From Sva-07 sp963829585 (GTDB lineage Bacteria > Actinomycetota > Acidimicrobiia > Acidimicrobiales > Ilumatobacteraceae): a stretch of DNA of 64,000 nt. Below, piece after piece: positions 25,698 through 36,516 of the stretch (its first letter is position 1; each line of letters opens with the position of its first letter). The translations under genes and the position numbers were made by a program. The notes under the pieces were generated by a model. The model ran no database searches. It worked only from the letters and a program-made list of their open reading frames with translations, and had not been told where the DNA came from. The stretch is taken from NCBI GenBank assembly GCA_963829585.1, contig CAWHJD010000021.1, positions 1 to 64,000 of the forward strand, given 5' to 3'.

Positions 25698-27215
25698 ATG
25701 ACCCAGACCGAGACGACCATCGACGCAACAACCCGCAACGCCACCGAACATTTCGACGTCCTCATCGTCGGGGCGGGCATCTCCGGCGTCGGCGCCGCCT
25801 ACCACCTCCAGGACCAGTACCCGGAGAAGTCGTTCGTCGTCCTCGAGAAATTCGCGAGCTTCGGCGGCACGTGGCTGACCCACACGTACCCGGGCATCCG
25901 CTCCGACAGTGACCTCTACACCTTCGGGTACCGCTTCAAGCCGTGGATCGGCAAGCCGATCGCCACCGCCGACAAGATCCTGGCGTACATGGGCGAGGTG
26001 ATCGAGGAGAACGACCTCGCCCGACACATCCGCTACCACCACACGATCGCCTCCGCGGAATGGTCGAGCGAGGACAACCTCTGGACGCTGCACGGCGTGC
26101 GCACCGACCCGGCGACGGGCAACCAGCAGCCGGTCACGTTCACCACCAACTTCCTGTGGATGTGCCAGGGCTACTACCGCCACGAGAAGGGCTACACCCC
26201 CGAGTGGCCGGGCATGGCCGACTTCGCCGGCGAGATCGTCCACCCACAGACGTGGCCGAGCGACATCGACCTCTCGGGCAAGCAGGTCGTCGTCATCGGC
26301 TCCGGTGCCACCGCGGCGACGCTCGTCCCTGCGATCGCCGGTGAATGCGAGCACGTGACGATGCTGCAGCGCTCGCCCACCTATTTCGTGTCGCGCCCGA
26401 ATTCGAACGAGGTCGCCGACATGCTTCGCGACCTGGAGATCCCGGAGGAGTGGACGCACGAGATCGTGCGCCGCAAGGTGCTCAAGGACCAGGCCGAGAT
26501 CACCCGGATGTCGTTCGAGTTCCCGGAGATGGTGCGCGACGAACTCCTCCGGCTCGTGACCGAGGAGTTGCCGGAGGGCTACGACGTGGCCACCCACTTC
26601 ACGCCGAAGTACCGGCCGTGGCAGCAGCGCCTCGCGATGGTTCCCGACGGCGATCTCTTCAAGGGCATCAGCAGCGGCAAGGCCTCGGTGGTGACCGACG
26701 AGATCGAGACCTTCAACGAGAAGGGCATCCTCACGAAATCCGGCGAGCAACTGAACGCCGACGTGATCATCACCGCCACCGGCTTCGATCTCAGTGTGCT
26801 CGGCGACATCGCCTTCACCGTCGACGACACGCCCGTCAACTACGCCGACACCGTCACCTACCGGGGAATGATGTTCACGGGTGTACCGAACCTCGTGTGG
26901 GTCTTCGGCTACTTCCGGGCGAGCTGGACCCTGCGCGCGGACCTGATCGGCGACTGGGTGTGTCGCCTGTTGCATCACATGGACGACCTCGGCGCGCGCA
27001 AGGTGACGCCACAATTGCGGCCCGAGGACGCCGACATGGAGCTCGGCTCGTGGATCGATCCCGAGAACTTCAACCCTGGCTACCTGATGCGCAGCCAGCA
27101 TCTGATGCCCAAGCGCGGCGACAAGCCCGAGTGGCAGCACACCCAGGACTACTGGCTCGAGAAGGAGGCGCTCCCCGCCTCCGACCTCGACGACGGCTGC
27201 CTCGTCTACGAGTGA
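25698..27215 (+). CDS. flavin-containing Baeyer-Villiger-type monooxygenase
   Basis: A 505-residue protein from ATG 25698 with GGAGGTG just upstream. The FAD-binding GAGISGVGAAY is near residues 21-31. The BVMO fingerprint FxGxxxHxxxW is seen as FAGEIVHPQTW. The NADPH-binding GSGATAATLVPAI follows. Such enzymes insert oxygen next to ketones or oxidise heteroatoms using NADPH and O2. The stop overlaps the next GTG by four bases (GTGA), so the next oxidoreductase is coupled. Confidence 0.9.
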   Translation: MTQTETTIDATTRNATEHFDVLIVGAGISGVGAAYHLQDQYPEKSFVVLEKFASFGGTWLTHTYPGIRSDSDLYTFGYRFKPWIGKPIATADKILAYMGEVIEENDLARHIRYHHTIASAEWSSEDNLWTLHGVRTDPATGNQQPVTFTTNFLWMCQGYYRHEKGYTPEWPGMADFAGEIVHPQTWPSDIDLSGKQVVVIGSGATAATLVPAIAGECEHVTMLQRSPTYFVSRPNSNEVADMLRDLEIPEEWTHEIVRRKVLKDQAEITRMSFEFPEMVRDELLRLVTEELPEGYDVATHFTPKYRPWQQRLAMVPDGDLFKGISSGKASVVTDEIETFNEKGILTKSGEQLNADVIITATGFDLSVLGDIAFTVDDTPVNYADTVTYRGMMFTGVPNLVWVFGYFRASWTLRADLIGDWVCRLLHHMDDLGARKVTPQLRPEDADMELGSWIDPENFNPGYLMRSQHLMPKRGDKPEWQHTQDYWLEKEALPASDLDDGCLVYE

Positions 27216-28264
27216 CCGTCCGCATCGGGTTCTACGGAACCGGCTTCATCAGCAGGACCCACAACTGGTTCCTCAAGCATTCGACGGCCGACCATCGCAT
27301 TGTCGCCGTCCACGACCCGGAGGCCGATCGGGCGCAGGCATTCGCCGCTCGTGTCGGCGCCGAAGCAGTCGGCGAGGAGGCGTTGCTCGACCGCGTCGAC
27401 GCCGTGTTCGTCACCACGTGGACGTCCGAGCACGAGCGACTCGTCGCAGCAGCTGCGGAACGCGGGCTCGCCGTGTTCTGCGAGAAGCCGCTCGCGGTGG
27501 ACGGCACGGTGGCGCAGCGGATGATCGACACGGTCGAGTCGGCCGGTGTGGTCAACCAGGTGGGGCTGGTTCTGCGCTTCACACCGCAGTTCGTGCACGC
27601 CCGCACCCTCCTCGCCGACCCACGGGCGGGGCGGCTGCTCGCCGTGTCGTTCCGCGACGACCAGTTCATCCCGATCCAGAGCCACTACGGATCGACGTGG
27701 CGGGTCGACCCGACGCGATGCGGGCGCGGCACGCTGCTCGAACACTCGATCCACGACGTCGACGTCATGCAGTGGATGTGCGGGCCGGTCGATTCCGTCA
27801 GCGGAGTGGTGAGGGAGGTGCACGGCTACCCGCTCATCGACGACGTGGCCGTGGCGCGCCTGGAGTTCGCGAACGGAGGGGTCGCCGCGCTCACCTCGAT
27901 CTGGCACGACATCATCGACCGGCCGAGTCTGCGCAATGTCGAGTTGTTCTCCGAGAACCTCTACCTCTCGATGGACGGCACCCCCGAAGGTCCGCTCACC
28001 TGGCAGTTCACCGGCGAACCCGTCCAGTCGCTCCAGGGCGAGGCCTTGGCACAGGCGTGCATCGACAGCGGCACGGCACGGGCCGCCGATCTCGCGATGG
28101 TCCCCGGCGGCGCGATGTTCAATCCCTTGACGCCGTTCATCGACGCGATCCGTGACGGCAAGCCGTCGCCGCTCCCCTTCCGCGAGGCACTCGCCGCGCA
28201 TCGACTGGTCGACGCGATCTACGCCTCCGCCGACCATGGCGGTGCGGTCGTCGCTACACGCTGA
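27212..28264 (+). CDS. Gfo/Idh/MocA family oxidoreductase
   Basis: A 350-residue protein starting at GTG 27212, overlapping the monooxygenase stop. The N-terminal Rossmann segment is RIGFYGTGFISRTHNWFL; EKPLAVDG is the family EKP motif; GTLLEHSIHDVDVMQWMCG carries the H/D residues of the active site. Members oxidise or reduce sugar-like or cyclic substrates with NAD(P). The tight coupling to a Baeyer-Villiger enzyme suggests consecutive steps of one catabolic route; this is inference. Confidence 0.87.
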   Translation: MTVRIGFYGTGFISRTHNWFLKHSTADHRIVAVHDPEADRAQAFAARVGAEAVGEEALLDRVDAVFVTTWTSEHERLVAAAAERGLAVFCEKPLAVDGTVAQRMIDTVESAGVVNQVGLVLRFTPQFVHARTLLADPRAGRLLAVSFRDDQFIPIQSHYGSTWRVDPTRCGRGTLLEHSIHDVDVMQWMCGPVDSVSGVVREVHGYPLIDDVAVARLEFANGGVAALTSIWHDIIDRPSLRNVELFSENLYLSMDGTPEGPLTWQFTGEPVQSLQGEALAQACIDSGTARAADLAMVPGGAMFNPLTPFIDAIRDGKPSPLPFREALAAHRLVDAIYASADHGGAVVATR

Positions 28265-28267
28265 TCG

Positions 28268-28558
28268 TCAATGGTGGAACCGGTCGAGGTCGACGCCGAC
28301 GTCGGGTACTGCCTGCTCGTCGACGTAACACCACGCCCAGTGCTCACCGGGCTCGAACGACTGGATCACGGGATGCCCGGTGCTGTCGAAGTGTGCCGCG
28401 GCGTGACGGTTGGGTGAGTCGTTGCAGCATCCGACGTGCCCGCACGTCATGCACATCCGAAGGTGCAGCCAACGAGCGCCGATCGGGATGCAGTCCTCGC
28501 AGCCGGCTGAACTGGTTGGTTCGGTCGCAGTGATCGACGTCAGATGTTGGCACGGCAT
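28268..28558 (-). CDS. UBP-type zinc finger protein
   Basis: A 96-residue protein if started at MPCQHLTSI (28558); an upstream ATG at 28630 would overlap the next gene and fits the family less well. Zinc ligands are visible in order: CQHL, GCEDCIPIG, RMCMTCGHVGCCNDSPNRHAAAHFDSTGHPV. WAWCYVDE matches the family end. Bacterial UBP-type fingers are small stand-alone proteins of unknown role. It lies downstream of the nucleosidase on the same strand. Confidence 0.85.
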   Translation of the reverse strand: MPCQHLTSITATEPTSSAGCEDCIPIGARWLHLRMCMTCGHVGCCNDSPNRHAAAHFDSTGHPVIQSFEPGEHWAWCYVDEQAVPDVGVDLDRFHH

Positions 28559-28610
28559 CCGAGGAGTCTTGTCCAGCCCGACGCCCGCGTCGAGTGGATC
28601 TTCCGGCCAC

Positions 28611-29402
28611 CTACACGCAGGGCTCGACACTTCCGCGAACGGCGAACATACGGGTGAGGATCTCGGCCGAGTAGTGCCGGGCGAGGGTGTCGAGGAACAG
28701 CGGGAAGTCGATCGACGCGGTACCGCTCGCCAGGTCGGAGATCGAGCGAATCACACAGAGCGGCACGCCGCCGTGTTCGAGGCAGACCTGGGCGACGGCG
28801 GCGCCCTCCATGTCGACGCAGATCGCGTTCGGAGTGCGCGAACGAACGACGTGCTTCAGATCGCCGTGGATGAACTCGTCACCCGTGGCCACCTGGCCGA
28901 CGTGAACTGTCGGCCGGTCGATGCCGAGACCGGCGAGGGCCTCCTGCGTCACGATGTCGCCGAACCCCGACTCGACGAATTCGTGCGCTGCCGCGACGGC
29001 CGCTGCGGTCAGGGCGTCGTCGGTCGACAGTTCGATGACCCGCAGCAACGGGATCTCGCCGCGTGCGAAGAGTTCGGGCGGACCCTGCAGATCGTGTTGG
29101 ATCAACTCGCTCGCGATCACGACGTCGCCCACACGGAGGTGGTCCGACAGTGCTCCGGCGACGCCGGTGAAGATGATTGCATCGACGTCGTAGTCGCGGA
29201 TCAGGGTCGCTGCCGTCACCGCGGCCGCGACCTTGCCGATTCGTGACTGCACGAGCGTGACACGTTGCGCACCGAGGAGACCGCTGTGGAATCGGCGACC
29301 GACGTGCTCGCTGATCGTCTCGTCGACGAGCAGTTCGTGGAGCCGATCGACCTCCTCGGGCAGCGCGCCGATGATGCCGATGTGGGGGTGGGCGCCGGTC
29401 AT
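28611..29402 (-). CDS. mtnN: 5'-methylthioadenosine/S-adenosylhomocysteine nucleosidase
   Basis: A 263-residue nucleosidase. It cleaves the glycosidic bond of MTA and SAH, clearing by-products of polyamine synthesis and methylation. Family marks: IGIIGALPEEVDRL, IIFTGVAGALS, DVVIASELIQHDL, the substrate pocket VCVDMEGAAVAQVC-like run (ICVDMEGAAVAQVC) and VIRSISDLA with the catalytic Asp. It is slightly longer than the 230-residue norm because of insertions before DMEG. The 67-base region upstream is GT-rich with short imperfect repeats. Confidence 0.9.
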   Translation of the reverse strand: MTGAHPHIGIIGALPEEVDRLHELLVDETISEHVGRRFHSGLLGAQRVTLVQSRIGKVAAAVTAATLIRDYDVDAIIFTGVAGALSDHLRVGDVVIASELIQHDLQGPPELFARGEIPLLRVIELSTDDALTAAAVAAAHEFVESGFGDIVTQEALAGLGIDRPTVHVGQVATGDEFIHGDLKHVVRSRTPNAICVDMEGAAVAQVCLEHGGVPLCVIRSISDLASGTASIDFPLFLDTLARHYSAEILTRMFAVRGSVEPCV

Positions 29403-29469
29403 CGCCGGAGCGTAGATCGGCGGTCCGGTGTCGATCGGGTGTGGTGGTCAGGTGGTGGTCAGGTGTGGG

Positions 29470-29712
29470 TCAGAGGTGAGACGTGTGACGGTGACGCTGC
29501 GAGGGCACCGCGCACGCCTTCATCGACTCACCGAACAGCGGATTGACGGGGCACACCCCGAACACGCCCGTGGCGATCGGGAGCAGAGCGAAGGCCGCGA
29601 CGGCCACACCGACCACGCCGCCGACGGCGAGTCCCACGGCGATCAGGACGACACCCGCGACGATCCGGAGCCCGCGACCGACGGGGGTGTTCATGAAGTG
29701 GAGGAAGTTCAT
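29470..29712 (-). CDS. DUF2892 (YgaP-like) inner membrane protein
   Basis: An 80-residue protein starting at MNFLHFMNTPVGRGLRIVAGVVLI (ATG 29712). It has two hydrophobic helices with a short turn, then the family motif TGVFGVCPVNPLFG. DUF2892 is the membrane part of YgaP-type sulfurtransferases, here without the rhodanese domain. A CsoR/CstR-like operator lies nine bases upstream of the start, consistent with induction by persulfide or copper stress. Confidence 0.85.
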   Translation of the reverse strand: MNFLHFMNTPVGRGLRIVAGVVLIAVGLAVGGVVGVAVAAFALLPIATGVFGVCPVNPLFGESMKACAVPSQRHRHTSHL

Positions 29713-29720
29713 GGGACAAC

Positions 29721-29738
29721 TATACCCCCTGGGGTATA
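29721..29738. promoter_or_regulatory. CsoR/CstR-type operator
   Basis: TATACCCC-CT-GGGGTATA is a perfect 8+2+8 palindrome, the known shape of operators for CsoR-family repressors sensing Cu(I) or persulfide. On the minus strand TATAGT, a likely -10 box, overlaps it and ends six bases before the ATG, so the transcript may be leaderless. No csoR gene is in the window. Confidence 0.7.
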
Positions 29739-29797
29739 AAGCACACCTGATCGGCCGCTTCGGAAGCCACAAATGTTCAGTCCTGATCCTCTTGGTA

Positions 29798-29811
29798 TTA
29801 GGCTCGCCTAA
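29798..29811. promoter_or_regulatory. DtxR/IdeR-like iron box
   Basis: TTAGGC-TC-GCCTAA is a perfect palindrome apart from the two centre bases and resembles the IdeR/DtxR consensus half-sites. It ends two bases before the ATG of the iron transporter binding protein, so the repressor would block the promoter when iron is plentiful. Confidence 0.65.
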
Positions 29812-29813
29812 CT

Positions 29814-30854
29814 ATGAGCAGAAAGACAGTGACACACTTTGTGGGTGGCGTGGTGGCCGGCGCCGCGATCCTGGCCGCCTGCGGGAGTTCCGACGACGGG
29901 GCCGACAGCGCGGACGATACGTCCGCCGACACCGCAACCGTGACCGTGTACACCGGACGCCACTACGGCATCGAGCCGGTCTTCGACGCATTCACCGCCG
30001 ACACGGGCATCGAGGTGCGTTTCACGACCGGAAACGACCCCGAGCTGCGCGAACGACTCGTGGCGGAAGGCGAGAACACCCCTGCCGATCTCCTGATGAC
30101 TGCCGATGCTGCCAACATCGAGCTGTCGGCGGATGCCGGCGTGCTCGCACCGGTCGACAGCGAGGCCCTCAGGTCGGCGATCCCGGCCGAGCTGCGCAGC
30201 GAGAACGACGATTGGTACGCCCTGAGCCAACGGGCGCGCGTGATCATCGCCAGCAGTGAGCGGGTCGACGCCGCGCCTTCCACCTACGCGGAGGTCGGTG
30301 ATCCCACCTGGAAAGGCCGGATCTGCCTTCGACCGAGCACACATCCCTACACACAGTCGCTCGTCGCCAGCCTGATCATCGCCGAAGGCGAGGAGCGCGC
30401 CACCGAGATCGTGCAGTCGTGGGTCGACAACGACCCCCTCTACATCAACAGCGACACCGACATCTACAAGGCGGTGGCCGATGGTGAATGCGACGTCGCG
30501 ATCGCCAACACCTACTACCTCGGTCGACTGCTCTCGGAGGATCCGGAGTTCCCCGTGGAGATCGTCTGGCCCGAACAGGACGGACGGGGAGCCCACGTGA
30601 ACGTCAGCAGCGCAGCTGTCACCGCGCACGCACCGAACCCCGGGGCGGCGCTCCAACTCCTGGAGTGGCTCGCCACCGACGGCCAGGAGGCATTCGCCGC
30701 AGCGAACTTCGAATACCCGGCCGACCCCGACGTGGAGCCGAACGAGATCGTCGCCAGCTGGGGCGAGTTCGTCGCCGATCGCGCGGCGGTCAGACAGCTC
30801 GGCGAATTCCAGCCCGACGCGGTGGAACTGCTGAGCGCCACCGGCTACGAGTGA
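29814..30854 (+). CDS. ferric-iron ABC transporter substrate-binding lipoprotein
   Basis: A 346-residue lipoprotein: GGVVAGAAILAACGSS contains the lipobox LAAC near residue 20-23, followed by an Asp/Ser-rich linker. The mature part (VTVYTGRHYGIEPVFDAFTADTGIEVRFTTG, LLMTADAANIELSADAGVL, YALSQRARVIIASS, NTYYLGRL) matches FbpA/FutA-type Fe3+ binding proteins, with Tyr residues (GRHYG, NTYY) that can ligate iron. It is first in a three-gene operon and is preceded by an iron box. Confidence 0.9.
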   Translation: MSRKTVTHFVGGVVAGAAILAACGSSDDGADSADDTSADTATVTVYTGRHYGIEPVFDAFTADTGIEVRFTTGNDPELRERLVAEGENTPADLLMTADAANIELSADAGVLAPVDSEALRSAIPAELRSENDDWYALSQRARVIIASSERVDAAPSTYAEVGDPTWKGRICLRPSTHPYTQSLVASLIIAEGEERATEIVQSWVDNDPLYINSDTDIYKAVADGECDVAIANTYYLGRLLSEDPEFPVEIVWPEQDGRGAHVNVSSAAVTAHAPNPGAALQLLEWLATDGQEAFAAANFEYPADPDVEPNEIVASWGEFVADRAAVRQLGEFQPDAVELLSATGYE

Positions 30855-30858
30855 GCCG

Positions 30859-32448
30859 GTGACGCACGCCGCAACCCTGAGCCGGGCGCGGAGGTTCTCC
30901 GGCTCGGCTGTCGTCGGCGCGGTCGCCGTCGCCGTCGCGATCCCCGTACTGGTGGTCGTGTGGTCGATCGTCCAGCCGAGCACCGACGTGTGGCGCGAGC
31001 TGTGGGAAACCCGTCTGCCGGGAATGATCCGCGACACGGCCACGCTGCTCGTCACGGTGCTCGCCGGCACGATCGTGCTCGGCACCGCCCTGGCCTGGCT
31101 CGTCACCGCCTACCAGTTCCCGGGCCGACGGCTGCTCGGGTGGCTGCTCGTCACTCCACTCGCCATCCCCGGCTACGTGCTCGGATTCGTATGGCTCGAC
31201 ACGTTGCAGGAACCGCTGGGCGCCCGAGCGGTGCGCTCGATCTGGCTGTGCGCACTCGTGCTGACGCTCACCCTGTATCCGTATGTGTACCTGTTCGCCC
31301 GGGCAGCGTTCCGCGAACAGTCGCAACACGCCGTCGACGTCGCGCGCAGCCTCGGGTGCACCCGTCGGCAAGCGTTCCGGCGCGTGGTCCTGCCGATGGC
31401 ACGGCCATCGATCGCCGGCGGCGCGGCGCTGGTGGGCATGGAGGTGCTGACCGACGTCGGCACGGTGCGGCTCTTCAACGTGTCGACGATCGCCGACGGT
31501 GTGCTGCGGGTGTGGTTCGGTACCGGCAACCGCAATGCGGCCGCCGAACTCTCGGTACTGCTGATCGGCGTGGCGATCTTCCTGATCGCGGCCGAACGGC
31601 TCATGCGAGGCCGGGCGCGCTACACCCAGAGCGGCACGAAGGTCGGCCTGCAGGTCCAGCGTCTGCGGGGTCGGCAGGCTGCTGTCGTCGCGATCGGCGG
31701 TTGGAGTGTCTTCGCGATCGCCGTCGCGCTCCCCGTCACCCGGCTCGTCACGTGGGCCGCCGAAGCACAGCAGAGTGGACAGACCGAGACCGTGGCCGGC
31801 GACCTCGGCTTCCACCTGGTGTCGTCGCTGCGCATCACCCTGCTGGCCACGACGGCATGCCTCGTGCTCGGCGTACTGCTGACGATCGGGCTGAATCGCT
31901 CCCGGGCGAGCGGGACGATCACCGCACGTCTCGCCACGCTCGGCTACGCGGTGCCCGGCCCGGTCGTGGCGATCGGCGTACTGGTGACCCTGGCGGCGCT
32001 CGACCGCTCGGGATGGTTGCCCGACGGATGGCTGCTCGTCGGCTCGATCGTCGGGTTGGTCTACGCACTGGTCGTGCGGTTCCTGGCGGTCGCCTACCAC
32101 GGCATCGACTCCAGTGTCGGCAAGGTGTCGCCGTCGATGGTGGCCAGCGCCCGGACGCTCGGTGCCCGCCGGTTCCGTGTGGCGACGCGGATCGAACTCC
32201 CACTGGCCGCTGCCGGGATCATCGCGGCTGCCGTGCTCGTGGCGATCGACACCTTGAAGGAACTGCCGATCACCCTGCTGCTGCGACCGTTCGGCACCGA
32301 GACCCTGCCGATCTGGGTGTGGCAGGCCACGTCCGAGAGCCTCTGGGTGCAGGCGGCAGTGCCGTCGCTGGCGATCGTCGCCGTCGGCATGGTGATGGTC
32401 GTGGCACTGCTGTGGGCGCTCGAGCACGGAGCGGAGACGGTGTCGTGA
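30859..32448 (+). CDS. ferric-iron ABC transporter permease (fused two-domain)
   Basis: A 529-residue membrane protein from GTG 30859, four bases after the binding-protein stop. It has about twelve hydrophobic segments in two similar halves, each with a binding-protein-dependent transport loop (ARSLGCTRRQAFRRVVLPMARPSIAGG and ARTLGARRFRVATRIELPLAAAGI). This is the FbpB/SfuB arrangement, with both permease domains on one chain. Its TGA overlaps the GTG of the ATPase gene. Confidence 0.92.
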   Translation: MTHAATLSRARRFSGSAVVGAVAVAVAIPVLVVVWSIVQPSTDVWRELWETRLPGMIRDTATLLVTVLAGTIVLGTALAWLVTAYQFPGRRLLGWLLVTPLAIPGYVLGFVWLDTLQEPLGARAVRSIWLCALVLTLTLYPYVYLFARAAFREQSQHAVDVARSLGCTRRQAFRRVVLPMARPSIAGGAALVGMEVLTDVGTVRLFNVSTIADGVLRVWFGTGNRNAAAELSVLLIGVAIFLIAAERLMRGRARYTQSGTKVGLQVQRLRGRQAAVVAIGGWSVFAIAVALPVTRLVTWAAEAQQSGQTETVAGDLGFHLVSSLRITLLATTACLVLGVLLTIGLNRSRASGTITARLATLGYAVPGPVVAIGVLVTLAALDRSGWLPDGWLLVGSIVGLVYALVVRFLAVAYHGIDSSVGKVSPSMVASARTLGARRFRVATRIELPLAAAGIIAAAVLVAIDTLKELPITLLLRPFGTETLPIWVWQATSESLWVQAAVPSLAIVAVGMVMVVALLWALEHGAETVS

Positions 32449-33434
32449 GCAGTGTCGTGAGCGGTGTCGTGAACGCGGTCGCACTGTGCGTCGACGGCGC
32501 GACGCGGCGCATCGGCGATCACGACGTGGTCGACCACGTGACGTTCGAGGTCGCCGACGGCGAGCTGTTGGCGGTGGTGGGCCCGAGCGGCTGCGGCAAG
32601 TCGACTCTCCTGCGCATCGTCGCCGGCCTCGACGGTGCCGCCACCGGGCGGGTCGTGCTCGCCGGGGTCGACGTCACCGCACTCCCACCCGAGCGCCGGC
32701 GCATCGGCCTGGTCTTCCAGGACCACGCGCTGTTCCCCCACCGGAGCGTCGCCCAGAACATCTCGTTCGGACTCCGCCATCTGGACCGTCGAACGAGAAG
32801 CGCCCGCGTCGACGAGCTGCTCGAACTCGTTCGGCTCCCTGGCGTCGGCAAGCGCTATCCGCACGAGTTGTCGGGAGGGGAGCAGCAGCGCATCGCGCTG
32901 GCGCGGGCGCTCGCTCCCGACCCGGCGGTCGTGCTGCTCGACGAGCCGTTCGCCAGCCTCGACCCATCGCTTCGCGACGACGTACGCAGCGACGTCGTCG
33001 CGGTGCTGCGCCAGCGCAACGCGGCTGCGGTGCTGGTCACCCACGACCGCGAGGAGGCCTTGAGTCTGGGAGATCGCGTGGCGGTGATGTCGGCCGGCCG
33101 GGTTCTCCAGATCGACCAGCCCGTCGAGGTGTACGAACGACCCGTCGACCGGTTCGTGGCCGAGTTCCTCGGTGACGCGTCGTTCCTCCCCGACGAGTCG
33201 GGTCATCTGGTGATGGCGCGCCCCCACGACCTCGCCGTGTCGCCGGGCGGGAACTCCGTGGTGACTGCTCGGCGCTACCTCGGCACGACGTGGCGATACC
33301 GCGTTCGACTCGCCGACGGCACCGAGATCCACTCCGATGGTGCCACCGCCCCCGGGGACGCGCCGCTCGCGGTCGGTGACACCTGCACCGTCTCGGTCAT
33401 CGCCACGCACGAACTCCATCGGCTCTCGCCCTGA
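32445..33434 (+). CDS. ferric-iron ABC transporter ATP-binding protein
   Basis: A 329-residue ATPase. Three in-frame GTG codons lie at 32445, 32457 and 32469 in a short GTGTCGTGAGC repeat; the first overlaps the permease stop. Walker A GPSGCGKST, the signature LSGGEQQRIALARAL, Walker B VVLLDEPFASLD, and the switch His (VTHDREEAL) are all present. The C-terminal TOBE-like domain (VMARPHDLAVS ... TRYLG-like strand) is typical of FbpC/PotA-type importers. It powers Fe3+ uptake with the two upstream genes. Confidence 0.93.
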   Translation: MSSVVSGVVNAVALCVDGATRRIGDHDVVDHVTFEVADGELLAVVGPSGCGKSTLLRIVAGLDGAATGRVVLAGVDVTALPPERRRIGLVFQDHALFPHRSVAQNISFGLRHLDRRTRSARVDELLELVRLPGVGKRYPHELSGGEQQRIALARALAPDPAVVLLDEPFASLDPSLRDDVRSDVVAVLRQRNAAAVLVTHDREEALSLGDRVAVMSAGRVLQIDQPVEVYERPVDRFVAEFLGDASFLPDESGHLVMARPHDLAVSPGGNSVVTARRYLGTTWRYRVRLADGTEIHSDGATAPGDAPLAVGDTCTVSVIATHELHRLSP

Positions 33435-33460
33435 GCGCGGCGGCGTCTACGGTGCGCCGC

Positions 33461-34312
33461 ATGGAACTCGAAGACCGCGTCGTCGTCGTCACCGGAGCCG
33501 GATCGGGGATCGGTGAGGCGATCGCCCGCGCCGCGCACGCCGCCGGTGCCCGCCACGTGGTCGTTGCCGACCTGAACGGTGCCGAGGCCCAACGCGTGGC
33601 GGACGACATCGGTGGCACGGCCGTGGCCATCGACGTGCGCGACGAGGACGCGATCCGCCGGATGGTCGAGTCGACACTCGACGCCCACGGCCCGATCGAC
33701 CTCTTCGTGTCGAACGCCGGTTTCGTCACCGCCGCCGGAGTCGAGGATTCGAACGAGGCGATCCAGGCGATGTGGGAGGTGCACTGCATGGCCCACATCT
33801 ACGCGGCACGTGCGGTGCTGCCGTCGATGATCGCCCGCGGCGAGGGGTACCTGCTGAACACCGCCTCGGCCGCGGGACTGCTCACACAGATCGGCTCGAT
33901 GGCGTACTCGATGACCAAGGCGGCGGCCATCTCGTTGGCGGAGTGGCTCTCGATCTCCCACTACCACCAGGGCATCCGGGTGTCGGTCCTGTGCCCGCAG
34001 GCGGTCGCGACGAACATCGTGCGCAACAGCCCCGACAACCAGCGTTCCGCCGAGGTGAGCATCGACGACCCCGCCGCCGCGTTCGAGGGTGGTGTGGCCA
34101 GCGGCGACGGTGTGCTCGATCCCGCCGACGTCGCAGCGATGTGTCTGGAGGCGATCCGCGACGAGCGCTTCCTCGTGCTCCCCCATCCCGAGGTCGCCAC
34201 CTACGTGGAACGCAAGGCCACCGACCGCGACCGCTGGCTCGCCGGCATGCGCCGCTTCCAGAGCGCACTGCATCCCGACGGCAATCTCCCCGGCGACGCC
34301 ATCGCCCCCTGA
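33461..34312 (+). CDS. short-chain dehydrogenase/reductase
   Basis: A 283-residue SDR starting at MELEDRVVVVTGAGSGIGEAI (ATG 33461); GTG 33452 is an alternative. TGAGSGIG binds the cofactor, SNAG replaces the usual NNAG, NTASAAG supplies the Ser, and YSMTK the Tyr-Lys pair. Substrate unknown. It sits between the iron transporter and the beta-oxidation gene, same strand, with 26 and 70 base gaps. Confidence 0.87.
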   Translation: MELEDRVVVVTGAGSGIGEAIARAAHAAGARHVVVADLNGAEAQRVADDIGGTAVAIDVRDEDAIRRMVESTLDAHGPIDLFVSNAGFVTAAGVEDSNEAIQAMWEVHCMAHIYAARAVLPSMIARGEGYLLNTASAAGLLTQIGSMAYSMTKAAAISLAEWLSISHYHQGIRVSVLCPQAVATNIVRNSPDNQRSAEVSIDDPAAAFEGGVASGDGVLDPADVAAMCLEAIRDERFLVLPHPEVATYVERKATDRDRWLAGMRRFQSALHPDGNLPGDAIAP

Positions 34313-34382
34313 TCCCCGATTGCACATTCCGTCGCGATGCTCGGAATCGGAGGCGGACGGGGGTGAGTGCTTGACTGGCGTC

Positions 34383-36491
<2,109 letters not shown>

Positions 36492-36516
36492 GCAGGGAGA
36501 GGGGTTCGCCGGCGTG

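Noticed and set aside
25560..27140. Upstream half of a long minus-strand frame that ends in corA
   Set aside because: Only 24591-25559 resembles CorA. The rest is antisense to the Baeyer-Villiger monooxygenase, whose motifs are clear.
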